A program made the translations under genes and the position numbers. 14,454 nt of DNA from MGR-bin208 sp043779285 (GTDB taxonomy: Bacteria > Bacteroidota > Bacteroidia > Chitinophagales > Chitinophagaceae): NCBI GenBank assembly GCA_043779285.1, contig JAYWEL010000019.1, forward strand, positions 1 through 14,454, read 5' to 3'. Shown one piece after another: positions 6,485 through 14,454 of this stretch (positions are counted from its first letter, which is position 1; every line of letters begins with the position of its first letter). Below the pieces are notes generated by a model. The model ran no database searches. It saw only the letters and a program-made list of their open reading frames with translations, and was not told the origin of the DNA.

Positions 6485-7494
6485 TGCAATTTCGTCAAAA
6501 TATTTCATTAAAGGAGTTCAATACATTTGCCATAGATGTAAAAGCCCGTTACTTCTCAACATTCTGCAATGTTTCTGAACTAGTTGAGTCTATTGATTTT
6601 GAACCAAAATTGAATAAATTATTTTTAGGTGGTGGCAGCAATATTCTTTTTACGGCCAATATAGATGGGGTGGTTTTAAAAAATGAGATTCATGGAATAG
6701 AAATCATTCATGAAGATGCCGAACATATTTATGTAAAAGTCGGCGGCGGTGAAAACTGGCATTCTTTTGTACAGCAATGCATGAAAAGGAATTGGGCAGG
6801 AGCGGAGAACCTGTCATTGATTCCCGGAAATGTAGGAGCTTCACCCATGCAGAATATCGGGGCTTATGGAGTGGAACTGAAAGAAATATTTCATAGCCTC
6901 GAAGCGTTTCATTTGGAAGAAAAAAAAATATGGCAGTTTACAAATAATGATTGTGAATTCGGATACCGGAACAGTGTTTTTAAAAACAGGTTTAAAGATC
7001 AGTTCGTCATTCTTAATGTTTGTTTCCGGTTAAATAAAAAACCGGTTTTCCATACAAGTTATGGAGCTATCATTCAGGAACTGGAAAAAATGAAAGTAAA
7101 GAATTTTTCTATTCAGGCTATTTCACAAGCTGTTATCCATATCCGTTCTTCCAAATTGCCCGATCCTGAAGTTATTGGCAATGCAGGAAGCTTTTTTAAA
7201 AATCCACAAATAACCGAAACTTCATTTAAGAAATTACTGGAAAAATATCCCGGCATTGTTGGATACGCGGTTAAAGAAGGAATTGTAAAACTTGCAGCCG
7301 GCTGGTTGATTGAGCAGGCTGGCTGGAAGGGTTACCGGAAGGGGGATGCCGGATGCCATGAAAAACAGGCATTGGTTTTGGTCAATCATGGTCATTCTTC
7401 CGGACAGGAGATTTATAATTTAAGTACTGAGATAATGATTTCGATAAAAGAAAAATTTAATGTTGATCTGGAAAGGGAAGTAAATATTTTATAA
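6484..7494 (+). CDS. murB: UDP-N-acetylenolpyruvoylglucosamine reductase MurB
   Basis: A cytoplasmic FAD enzyme that reduces UDP-GlcNAc-enolpyruvate to UDP-MurNAc with NADPH, the second committed step of peptidoglycan synthesis. FAD-binding motifs are NTFAIDVKARYF at the N-terminus, LGGGSNILF (about residues 48-56) and the long IPGNVGASPMQNIGAYGVE. Catalytic residues of the family are present: R162 in the sequence FGYRNS, S236 in GNAGSFFKNP (the proton donor) and E332 in LEREVNIL. Y in FGYRNS and the overall 336-residue length fit the E. coli-like type I enzyme. The start at 6484 is favoured by the -7 element just upstream and by the short, normal N-terminus. The stop overlaps the convergent ATPase gene by 6 bp. 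Confidence 0.96.
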   Translation: MQFRQNISLKEFNTFAIDVKARYFSTFCNVSELVESIDFEPKLNKLFLGGGSNILFTANIDGVVLKNEIHGIEIIHEDAEHIYVKVGGGENWHSFVQQCMKRNWAGAENLSLIPGNVGASPMQNIGAYGVELKEIFHSLEAFHLEEKKIWQFTNNDCEFGYRNSVFKNRFKDQFVILNVCFRLNKKPVFHTSYGAIIQELEKMKVKNFSIQAISQAVIHIRSSKLPDPEVIGNAGSFFKNPQITETSFKKLLEKYPGIVGYAVKEGIVKLAAGWLIEQAGWKGYRKGDAGCHEKQALVLVNHGHSSGQEIYNLSTEIMISIKEKFNVDLEREVNIL

Positions 7495-9006
7495 TTCGTC
7501 ATCAAATTCTTCTTCAAAACTTTTGTTTCCAAAATCCATCATAGATCCCATCAGGTCTTTGAATTCGATTCCGTTTTCAACCATTTTTTTACTGATCAAT
7601 GAATAGCTTGCCAAACCGTGTAAAACAAATTCCATCAGCATGGAAGTTTCTTCTTCATTGGCTTGTTTGAAATGTTTTTTTACCAAGGCATGCAAGCCAT
7701 CAACGCTGTATAGCATCATTGATTTTTCTTTATCATTAGCATTGAAAAGCATATCCAGATTATTGCCCTTATCAAACCAAGCCGTAATGGGTTTGTAAGG
7801 ATTTGTTTCTTTTACATTCTCCTCCCTTTTTCTTTTCTTCAATATTTCCGGATCGGGAAAGTATTTTACAAACTGTGAGCGGATCGATTTTTCTAATAAA
7901 TTCATGGCAACCTGATAAGGTCCTTCCTGTTCTCCTTCATAAACCAATTCTATCTTTCCGGTTATGGATGGAATGATACCAACCAGATCACTGATCCAGA
8001 CCTGCGTATTTTTTTCATGATTGATCAATGCTCTTCTTTCAGCTGCACTGATTACATTTTCGTATGCAGAAATAGTAAGCCTTGCACTTACACCGCTTTT
8101 TTTATCAACCAGTTCGCTGTTACGGGCTTCAAAGGCTACCTGTTCAATAAGTCTTTTTACAAGATCACTTACTTTTACCAATGATTTCTGTTCCTCATTT
8201 ATTTGTGCTTCCTGCTCAGTAATTAATAAAGCCGTTTCCAGATCTTTTGGATAGTGTGTCAGAATCTGACTTTCGATACGGTCCTTCAATGGTGTTACTA
8301 TCGATCCACGATTGGTATAGTCTTCGGGATTGGCCGTAAATACAAATAAAATATCGAGCGGAATACGTAATTTAAAACCACGTATCTGAATATCACCTTC
8401 TTCCAGAATATTAAATAAAGCTACCTGGATTCTTGCCTGCAGATCGGGCAATTCATTGATAACAAAAATGCTGCGGTTGCTTCTGGGAATAATGCCATAA
8501 TGAATTACTTTTTCATCGGAGAAACTAAGTTTCATATTTGCTGCTTTGATCGGATCAATATCGCCAATCAGGTCAGCAACGCTCACATCAGGGGTTGCCA
8601 ATTTTTCGCCGTAACGTTCACTGCGATGAACCCAATGAATAGCGGTTTCATTGCCATGAGCGGCTATTTGATCGATGGCATATTTTGATATTGGATTCAA
8701 CGGATCATCATTCAACTCACTACCTTTTATAGTGGGAACATATTCATCCAACAACTCGGTCATCAGCCTAGCCATTCTTGTTTTTGCCTGACCACGTAAA
8801 CCCAGAAATAAAATATTATGCTGACTCAGCAAAGCCCTTTCCACATCCGGGATCACCGAATCTTCGAAGCCCATAATACCGGGAAAGCTGTTTTCATTTT
8901 GTTTTAATTTCTTTATCAGGTTTTCTCTGATTTCCTGTTTGATGGTTCTGGATTTGTAACCACTTGCTTGAAGTTCTACTAGTGTATTGATTTTCGTAAT
9001 GTCCAT
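7489..9006 (-). CDS. AAA+ ATPase of the MoxR/Mg-chelatase I-like group
   Basis: The protein has 505 residues. After an alpha-helical N-terminus the AAA+ core starts near FPGIMGFEDSVI. Walker A is GLRGQAKTR (K75, T76). The Walker B position reads IFVINELPDL, so Asn184-Glu185 replace the usual Asp-Glu. Sensor 1 is FTANPEDYTNRGS, followed by TPLKDRIESQI. From memory, GLRGQAKT, NELPDL and ANPEDYTNRG together mark a bacterial subgroup often annotated as magnesium chelatase although the hosts do not make chlorophyll. The region after about residue 360 is charged and helical, ending in acidic FEEEFDDEL. It follows the VWA gene by 32 bp on the same strand, the classical MoxR/VWA pairing, which suggests a chaperone-like system that remodels or metallates a client. 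The client is not evident here. Confidence 0.87.
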   Translation of the reverse strand: MDITKINTLVELQASGYKSRTIKQEIRENLIKKLKQNENSFPGIMGFEDSVIPDVERALLSQHNILFLGLRGQAKTRMARLMTELLDEYVPTIKGSELNDDPLNPISKYAIDQIAAHGNETAIHWVHRSERYGEKLATPDVSVADLIGDIDPIKAANMKLSFSDEKVIHYGIIPRSNRSIFVINELPDLQARIQVALFNILEEGDIQIRGFKLRIPLDILFVFTANPEDYTNRGSIVTPLKDRIESQILTHYPKDLETALLITEQEAQINEEQKSLVKVSDLVKRLIEQVAFEARNSELVDKKSGVSARLTISAYENVISAAERRALINHEKNTQVWISDLVGIIPSITGKIELVYEGEQEGPYQVAMNLLEKSIRSQFVKYFPDPEILKKRKREENVKETNPYKPITAWFDKGNNLDMLFNANDKEKSMMLYSVDGLHALVKKHFKQANEEETSMLMEFVLHGLASYSLISKKMVENGIEFKDLMGSMMDFGNKSFEEEFDDEL

Positions 9007-9038
9007 TTTTTTATTTCTAAATAAGTATAAGATTAATT

Positions 9039-10136
9039 TTAATATACGGTTTTCCTTTTTCCACTTTCAAAATCTCGGAAAATAAAAGAACCTAATTTGT
9101 CGAGCGATGCGAAAAATGCTTTGCCGTTATTGGTCTCCGTAAATTCCGTAACAAATTTTTGCAGATAGGGGTCGGATGCAATCATAAATGTTGTAATTGG
9201 AATTTTCAGTTTTTTACATTGTGAGGCAAGGTTCAGACATCGGGTTGTAATTTTTCTATCGAGACCAAAACTATTCTGATAATATCTACTGCCAATTTTC
9301 AGACAGGTAGGTTTACCATCCGTGATCATAAAAATTTGTTTGTTCTGATTTTTTCTTCGACGCAAAATATCCATGGCTAATTCCAAACCAGCAACAGTAT
9401 TGGTATGATAAGGACCTACCTGTAAATAAGGGAGGTCTTTTATTTCAATTGGCCATGCATCGTTTCCAAACACCACTATGTCCAGTGTGTCTTTTGGATA
9501 ACGGGTTGTAATTAGTTCGCTCAAGGCCATGGCTACTTTTTTGGCAGGTGTTATACGGTCTTCACCATAAAGGATCATAGAATGAGAGATGTCAATCATC
9601 AGCACCGTGGAAGTTTGCGTTTTCAAATCCGTTTCTCTAATCGACAAATCATCTTCCTGCATGCGGAAACTATCAATGCCATGATTGATTTGTGCATTTC
9701 GGATTGATTCGGTAAAATCAATTTGTTCCATGCGATCTCCGAACTGAAATGATCTTGTTTCCGGATTTATTTCATCACCTTGTCCCGGTTTAAATGTTTG
9801 ATGATTTCCTTTTTTCGCTTTTTTTAATTTTCCGAAAATATCTTCCAGGCTTTTCTTTCGGATGCCTTGTTCTGTTTTAGGTGTTATTTCAATTTTGCCG
9901 GTATTTTCATTTTCATTCAAAAATCCTTTTTCTTTTAATTCTTCTATAAAATCACCCATGCCATATTGCGAGTCTGTGAGTTCGTATTTTTTATCCAGTT
10001 CATTCAGCCAGTTCAAAGCTTCAGCTGCATCGGCATTGGTATACGAGAGCAATTGCATGAATAAATCCATCAATTGGTCAAACCGTGTTTTGAGATTCCG
10101 GTTGGGATCGTATTTACTGAAATTAAATCCTTTCAT
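9039..10136 (-). CDS. VWA (von Willebrand factor A) domain protein, partner of the AAA+ ATPase
   Basis: The protein has 365 residues. The first 150 or so are helical and charged with no recognised domain (MKGFNFSKYDPNRNLKTRFD...). The VWA domain follows. Its metal-ion-dependent adhesion site is complete: DxSxS at D182-S186 (LMIDISHSM), a threonine in the loop HTNTVAGL, and D273 in MITDGKPT. There is no signal peptide or membrane segment, so it should act in the cytoplasm. The gene lies directly upstream of the ATPase on the same strand. By analogy with CoxE/CoxD, NorD/NorQ and the chelatase D/I subunits, the VWA protein is expected to recruit the client while the ATPase supplies force. That role is inferred from the family. 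Confidence 0.88.
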   Translation of the reverse strand: MKGFNFSKYDPNRNLKTRFDQLMDLFMQLLSYTNADAAEALNWLNELDKKYELTDSQYGMGDFIEELKEKGFLNENENTGKIEITPKTEQGIRKKSLEDIFGKLKKAKKGNHQTFKPGQGDEINPETRSFQFGDRMEQIDFTESIRNAQINHGIDSFRMQEDDLSIRETDLKTQTSTVLMIDISHSMILYGEDRITPAKKVAMALSELITTRYPKDTLDIVVFGNDAWPIEIKDLPYLQVGPYHTNTVAGLELAMDILRRRKNQNKQIFMITDGKPTCLKIGSRYYQNSFGLDRKITTRCLNLASQCKKLKIPITTFMIASDPYLQKFVTEFTETNNGKAFFASLDKLGSFIFRDFESGKRKTVY

Positions 10137-10208
10137 CTTTCTTTTTGAATTGATACAATATACAATTATTTGAAATCTGCCTGACGTTGCAAGAACAAAC
10201 TGTATGTT

Positions 10209-10226
10209 ATACCATCTTGATTTACT
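10209..10226. repeat. 18-nt copy of the left-edge palindrome arm
   Basis: ATACCATCTTGATTTACT here is identical to the reverse complement of 76-93, the right arm of the nested inverted repeat at the left edge. No matching second arm or GC-rich core is seen beside it, so it is a solitary arm, perhaps a remnant. It lies in the intergenic region upstream of the VWA gene. Confidence 0.7.
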
Positions 10227-10249
10227 GTTTATAAGCGGTATTAATTAAT

Positions 10250-10282
10250 AAAAAACCCTGTTCAGATAACTGAACAGGGTTT
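10250..10282 (-). terminator. Rho-independent terminator of the DUF2723 gene
   Basis: The arms AAACCCTGTTCAG (10253-10265) and CTGAACAGGGTTT (10270-10282) form a perfect 13-bp stem with the 4-nt loop ATAA. On the minus strand the stem is followed by six T and then ATTAATTAA. It begins 17 bp after the DUF2723 stop. It separates that gene from the VWA/ATPase pair, which must therefore have its own promoter within 10137-10249, although I could not identify one. Confidence 0.9.
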
Positions 10283-10298
10283 CTGTTAAACAGAAAAT

Positions 10299-13200
10299 TT
10301 ACTTTCCCGAATCTGTTTTAGGTAATTCTGGTACAACAGGTAGCGCAATACCCGGATTATATTTTTTATCGATCATATCAAAGTATTGAACTAATCGGTT
10401 ATTGGATTCTTCTTCATATTCCATCGAAGAAAATAATGCCTGATTACTTGATTTTAAATAAGTAAAATAACGGGTTTGCTGATTCAGATCTTTTTTCAAC
10501 GATGTTTTTATTTTATTGGCAAGTTCTTCATCACCGGCTTTATAACAGGCTTCCAGGAAAATAAGGCTAGCCTGGTTTTGTGAATTATACCGGCTGCTCA
10601 TTCCATAGGCAAATACCGTTTCCTTTGTGTTTTCTACATAAGTTCTAAGAATTGTTTTGGCTTCTTCTTTTCTTCCTTTATCAGCTAAAACACTGGCCAA
10701 TTCTGCAAACGACATGCGGATATTATTTAAATGCCTGCGGTTTTCCTCATCGAAATAAGTGCCTGCTAATTGAGTGCCTCCGAATTTGAATTTAGTCAGC
10801 ATTTTATCCATCATCCAATCCGTATTGTACCCGGTATTATTGCTGATTGGGACAAGCCGGAAAGAAATTCCATCTTTTCGCATATAGTCATCAAGTCCTA
10901 AACTTGACTGAGACGAAGTGAAATATATTGGCCTTTTCCACTGGTTGGCTGCGATGATATTCAAAATCATCAGATCGCCACGGGTCAGGTCATTTCGATC
11001 AGCTGGAAGTTCGAAATTTAATTGTGGTAACACTAAATCATTTGCCATAACCGTAGCATTGCTACGAACCAATGCGGTGTCAACGGGGATGCTGAATTTT
11101 TTCACCGGGAAAGAATTTACATTATCTCCTGCACCAACCACATTTTTCATTACGTCATAGAGATCGTAATACCTGTCTGCAGACCCTGATGCCTGATAGC
11201 GTAAATACTCTCTCTTATGTCCCTGAATCTGATCGGCTGACCAGATCACATCTATCGGTGCACTTTCATTTATTTTATAACGAAGTTGATTGATATACCA
11301 ATCGATTCCCAACAAACTGTTATTGATAATGCGGATATCTGGTCTTACTCCTTCTACTTCCTGTGCATACCAAAGCGGATAGGTGTCATTATCGCCATAG
11401 GTAAAAATGATAGCGTTTGGTGCACAACTTTCTAGGTAGTTGATGGCCATATCTCTTGCAACAGTCTTTTGACTTCTGTCGTGGTCGTCCCATTCCTGTA
11501 TGGCCATAAATAATGGAACAATTAGGCATAATACAGTAGCAGAAATACTGATTATCTTTTCATTTTTACCGGACGATGAAACAGCATGAATAATAAAACT
11601 GATGGCAGTTACAAATGCAGCATAAATGATGGTTGTAAATATGGCTGATAAAAATGCACCACTACCATAAATGCCGCTCATTAACGTGATGAAAAAGGTT
11701 AGAATAGAACCATACATTAAAATATTTTGAAACTGCATTTTGTTTTTAATATCCCTGGCTAATGCAGTAAAGGCAACCACTGCCAAACCAATCCAGATAG
11801 CAAATGCATAGAAAGAACCAACATAGGCATAATCCCGTTCACGGGGTTGATTACCCGGTTGATTAAGGTATAATACAACAGCAATGCCGGTAAAGAAAAA
11901 TAGTAAGAAAGTTACTACCCAATCTTTTTTTGTTTTATAAAATTGATAAACACAACCTAAAATTCCCAGCAAGAAAGGAAGGAAGAATAAATTATTATGT
12001 GCTTTATTATTTTTGGCACTTTCCGGTAATTTATCCTGATCACCCAACCTGGCATTATCAATAAATGAAAAACCAGATACCCAGTTACCGTCTCTTACAT
12101 TTCCGAATCCCTGTGTATCATTTTGTTTTCCGGCAAAATTCCACATAAAATACCGCCAGTACATAAAGCCCATCTGGTAGGTCATAAACCAGTTGACATT
12201 ATCTCCATAAGTGGGTGCTTCAAATCCCGTAACCTGCCCGCTTTGCGGGTCCCTGTTCTGACCAAGATTTAACCATTGGGCATAAAAAGTAGCATGTCCC
12301 TGGTCATTGCTTCTATCCCATACACGGGGGAATAATTGCATATCTGCATCTTCATATTCGGGTTCCTGCTCACGGCCAATTTCAATATATTTATCCTTGC
12401 CTTTTACATATTTCATTTCACCGTCTTTCAATACTACATAACCATTGCTGCCATATTTATAAGCTGCCTGGAAATGCGGGCCATAAAGAATCGGGGCCGA
12501 TCCGTATTGTTCACGGCTCAGATAGTATGTAAGACTCATTGGATTGTCAACATTGTTCATATCAATTGCCGGATTGGCATTTGAACGAACCAATGGAGTT
12601 ACATAAGCAGAGTACCCCATCATGATGAATACAAAACACCAAAGTCCCAAACGTAAAAAAGGCCAGTCTTTCTTTTTTGCCAAACGAATTCCAAAGACAA
12701 CTAATAAAGCAAGTATTAAAAAGAAAACAATAAAACCGGAGAAGAAAGGAAGGTTGAAATTGTTGACAAATAGAATATCAAACTTGCCGGCCAATTTGAT
12801 GGAATATTGAATAACGGCAACCTGTACCACACCGGTAATTAAACAACCAATAATGAAAGCGGCAATGGCACCTTTCATCGTGAACTTGTACCGCTTGAAA
12901 TAATAAATCATCACTATGGCAGGGATGGTTAACAAGTTCAATAAGTGAACACCGATAGACAGCCCCATCATGAAAAATATAAAGATGATCCATTTATCTG
13001 CCTGGAATTTTGCGGTTGTATCTACTGCTTTATCTGATGCATGTTCCCACTTAAGCATGGCCCAGAAAACAAGTGCAGTGAAAAAAGAAGAGAGAGCATA
13101 CACTTCGCCTTCAACAGCACTATACCAGAACGAATCGGAAAAAGTATATGCAAGTGCACCAACTATACCAGCACCCATGATTGTAATCAATTGGTTTGAA

Positions 13201-13541
13201 TTTGGTTCTTCATGCACCGTAATCATCATCTTGCGGGCAAAATGGGTAATGGTCCAGAACAGAAACAAAATGGTAAAAGCACTGGCTATGGCACTTAGCA
13301 AGTTTACCGAACTGGCAGCATTGGCTGCTTCACCTCCACTGAAAAGAACAACAAAAAGCCTTCCTAACAAAACAAAAACCGGGGCACCGGGAGGGTGGGG
13401 CATCTGTACTTTGAATGCACTGGCAATAAATTCGCCACAATCCCATAAACTCGAAGTAGCTTCACGGGTAATGATATACACTACACTTGCAAGGGCAAAT
13501 ACCAGCCATCCTGTAAGGTTGTTAACTTTTTTGAAATTCAT
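10299..13541 (-). CDS. DUF2723 polytopic membrane protein, putative GT-C protein O-glycosyltransferase
   Basis: The protein has 1080 residues. The N-terminal half is polytopic: hydrophobic segments at about 10-26, 75-100, 120-165 (two), 185-218, 227-250, 268-290 and 300-319, then a long loop (about 320-525) and further segments to about 695. The family signature WDCGEFIASA lies in the first external loop, with D34 and E37 placed like the acidic catalytic pair of GT-C enzymes; MPHPPGAPVFVLLGRLF follows. From about residue 700 a soluble domain holds YGDNDTYPLWYAQEVEGVRPD, and about 950-1060 is helical and TPR-like. DUF2723 proteins are widespread in Bacteroidota and are thought to be protein O-mannosyl/O-glycosyltransferases acting on exported proteins. 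That activity is inferred here. Residues 431-436 (DPQSGQ) are encoded by a small GC-rich hairpin. It is a single-gene unit with its own -7 element and terminator. Confidence 0.9.
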   Translation of the reverse strand: MNFKKVNNLTGWLVFALASVVYIITREATSSLWDCGEFIASAFKVQMPHPPGAPVFVLLGRLFVVLFSGGEAANAASSVNLLSAIASAFTILFLFWTITHFARKMMITVHEEPNSNQLITIMGAGIVGALAYTFSDSFWYSAVEGEVYALSSFFTALVFWAMLKWEHASDKAVDTTAKFQADKWIIFIFFMMGLSIGVHLLNLLTIPAIVMIYYFKRYKFTMKGAIAAFIIGCLITGVVQVAVIQYSIKLAGKFDILFVNNFNLPFFSGFIVFFLILALLVVFGIRLAKKKDWPFLRLGLWCFVFIMMGYSAYVTPLVRSNANPAIDMNNVDNPMSLTYYLSREQYGSAPILYGPHFQAAYKYGSNGYVVLKDGEMKYVKGKDKYIEIGREQEPEYEDADMQLFPRVWDRSNDQGHATFYAQWLNLGQNRDPQSGQVTGFEAPTYGDNVNWFMTYQMGFMYWRYFMWNFAGKQNDTQGFGNVRDGNWVSGFSFIDNARLGDQDKLPESAKNNKAHNNLFFLPFLLGILGCVYQFYKTKKDWVVTFLLFFFTGIAVVLYLNQPGNQPRERDYAYVGSFYAFAIWIGLAVVAFTALARDIKNKMQFQNILMYGSILTFFITLMSGIYGSGAFLSAIFTTIIYAAFVTAISFIIHAVSSSGKNEKIISISATVLCLIVPLFMAIQEWDDHDRSQKTVARDMAINYLESCAPNAIIFTYGDNDTYPLWYAQEVEGVRPDIRIINNSLLGIDWYINQLRYKINESAPIDVIWSADQIQGHKREYLRYQASGSADRYYDLYDVMKNVVGAGDNVNSFPVKKFSIPVDTALVRSNATVMANDLVLPQLNFELPADRNDLTRGDLMILNIIAANQWKRPIYFTSSQSSLGLDDYMRKDGISFRLVPISNNTGYNTDWMMDKMLTKFKFGGTQLAGTYFDEENRRHLNNIRMSFAELASVLADKGRKEEAKTILRTYVENTKETVFAYGMSSRYNSQNQASLIFLEACYKAGDEELANKIKTSLKKDLNQQTRYFTYLKSSNQALFSSMEYEEESNNRLVQYFDMIDKKYNPGIALPVVPELPKTDSGK

Positions 13542-13563
13542 AAAGCATTAATTTATATGTAGG

Positions 13564-13571
13564 CAAAAATA
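13564..13571 (-). promoter_or_regulatory. Bacteroidota-type -7 element upstream of the DUF2723 gene
   Basis: Minus-strand TATTTTTG matches TAnnTTTG and ends 22 nt before the ATG at 13541, leaving room for a short leader. No TTTG -33 box at proper spacing was found. The presence of this element argues that the DUF2723 gene can be transcribed independently of the upstream DUF62 gene. Confidence 0.5.
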
Positions 13572-13683
13572 GGGAAGCAGGATGATTTTTATGCCCCTAA
13601 TCTTTTATTTAGGATTTTGATAGGGATAGTTCAAAACTGGATAAAATAATTAGTTTAAATACAGGAAAATTGAACGTCCATAA

Positions 13684-14454
13684 TTAATCAAAATAAACCC
13701 GTACTGTCTGATAGAATAATCGGGTTTGCATGATGGAAGATACTTGTTGACTTTTTTCATTATATCCTTTCAGTCCGAATAAACCAGCAGCATTTCCTTT
13801 GTTTATAGAAATTTCGAGATAGCCGGCACTATTGAAAAGAGCCAGTTTTTCACTTTCAGGAACATCTGCATAAGTTTCACTTATTTTCTCAATCATCTCA
13901 TCCCGTTTGAAAACGATTTTGAATTTCCTTCCGGCTCTTTGTTTTTCAAATTCATCCTGGGTGATATTTACAATAACGTTTTCAAAACGATCGATAAAAA
14001 TAATATGGCCCTCCATCCAACCATCATTAACTATTGGGCGTAAGGGATTTTTTTCTAAAAAATGATGGTCTTCTTCACCAACATGGAGAATGGGTTCGCC
14101 ATTGTTGATTTTATGAATGGCCCTGCCCATTATCTCCGTGCAATACAAAGTGTTTTTTATCGCAGTCTCTTCCATATCAAGCCCTATAACCATTTCTGGT
14201 TTTTCCTCCAGTATCATGGTCAGCATGCCATTATCGGCACATAATAAATATTGGTCATTATGAAATGCCAATAATAGTTTTTTGGGTTTAACTTCAAACA
14301 GGTTGACCAGAATGATATGAAAAGTATGTGGAGGAAAATTTTTTATGGCATTTCGGCATACATACGATGCCTGCGGATAATTAAACGGCGGAATATTATG
14401 TGAAATGTCGATGAGATTGAATTCGGGATTGATACGAAGCAACTGTGCTTTAAT
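13684..14454 (-). CDS. DUF62 / SAM hydroxide adenosyltransferase-like protein, 5' end cut by window
   Basis: 256 codons are present and the frame runs off the right edge (IKAQLLRINPEFNL upstream of the TTG at 14442), so the true start lies outside; by family comparison roughly 20 residues are missing. The family splits S-adenosylmethionine to adenosine and methionine and is related to SAM-dependent fluorinases and chlorinases. Supporting motifs are NLIDISHNIPPFN near the N-terminus, CADNGML (around 14225-14240) and GHIIFIDRFENVIVNIT (around 13968-14016), which starts the C-terminal beta domain. However, the usual DPGVG...R segment reads VNLFEVKPKKLLLA, and the usual FHGRD segment reads LYCTEIMGRA, so the Asp-Arg-His triad known for this family appears absent. 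Either Bacteroidota members form a divergent branch or the activity has changed. The gap to the DUF2723 gene is 142 bp. Confidence 0.8.
   Translation of the reverse strand: MKAQLLRINPEFNLIDISHNIPPFNYPQASYVCRNAIKNFPPHTFHIILVNLFEVKPKKLLLAFHNDQYLLCADNGMLTMILEEKPEMVIGLDMEETAIKNTLYCTEIMGRAIHKINNGEPILHVGEEDHHFLEKNPLRPIVNDGWMEGHIIFIDRFENVIVNITQDEFEKQRAGRKFKIVFKRDEMIEKISETYADVPESEKLALFNSAGYLEISINKGNAAGLFGLKGYNEKSQQVSSIMQTRLFYQTVRVYFD

Noticed and set aside
12970..13551. Long open frame of 193 codons on the plus strand, antisense to the DUF2723 gene
   Set aside because: The minus-strand frame has an unmistakable family signature there (WDCGEFIASA, HPPGAP). The antisense protein has no recognisable domain and is a by-product of codon bias.
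13596..13613. Possible terminator hairpin CCTAA...TTAGG after the DUF62 gene
   Set aside because: The stem has only 5 bp with an 8-nt loop and no T-run follows on the minus strand.
1..14454. CRISPR arrays, tRNA or rRNA genes, insertion sequences with transposase, phage genes
   Set aside because: I looked for regularly spaced repeats, tRNA-like cloverleaf segments and transposase or integrase motifs and saw none; the intergenic regions are all short.

Overview
The window looks like a housekeeping stretch of a Bacteroidota chromosome, most likely from the Chitinophagaceae or a close relative. The reasons are the AT-rich sequence, the lack of convincing Shine-Dalgarno sites, TAnnTTTG promoter -7 elements just upstream of several starts, and families typical of that phylum: a 1080-residue DUF2723 membrane protein, a DUF4258 protein, a divergent DUF62 protein and a Mg-chelatase/MoxR-type ATPase paired with a VWA protein. 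The lineage is inferred from gene content and not from a marker gene.

Layout, left to right. Bases 1-220 hold a large nested inverted repeat (12-96) and no gene. On the minus strand, mtaB (tRNA ms2t6A synthesis) is followed by a small alpha/beta-barrel-like protein. Diverging from mtaB on the plus strand is a tight run of a membrane-anchored six-cysteine DUF4258 protein, a PlsC-type acyltransferase and the primosomal helicase priA. priA overlaps tail to tail with a minus-strand atypical SDR (5754-6449). That SDR diverges over 34 bp from murB, which in turn converges with a 6-bp overlap on a minus-strand pair, a VWA protein followed by an AAA+ ATPase. After an intergenic region with a strong terminator come the DUF2723 protein and, cut by the right edge, a DUF62 protein, both on the minus strand.

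Functionally most genes are core: tRNA modification, phospholipid synthesis, replication restart and peptidoglycan precursor synthesis. The less understood genes are the ATPase/VWA pair (probably a chaperone-like remodelling system of unknown client), the DUF2723 protein (a likely GT-C type protein O-glycosyltransferase), the DUF4258 protein and the DUF62 protein, whose catalytic triad appears to be missing.

I did not find a new multi-gene system. The best unexplained signals are repeats: a palindromic element at the left edge whose 18-nt arm recurs about 10 kb away, and a separate C/G-rich palindromic repeat inserted in frame inside mtaB.
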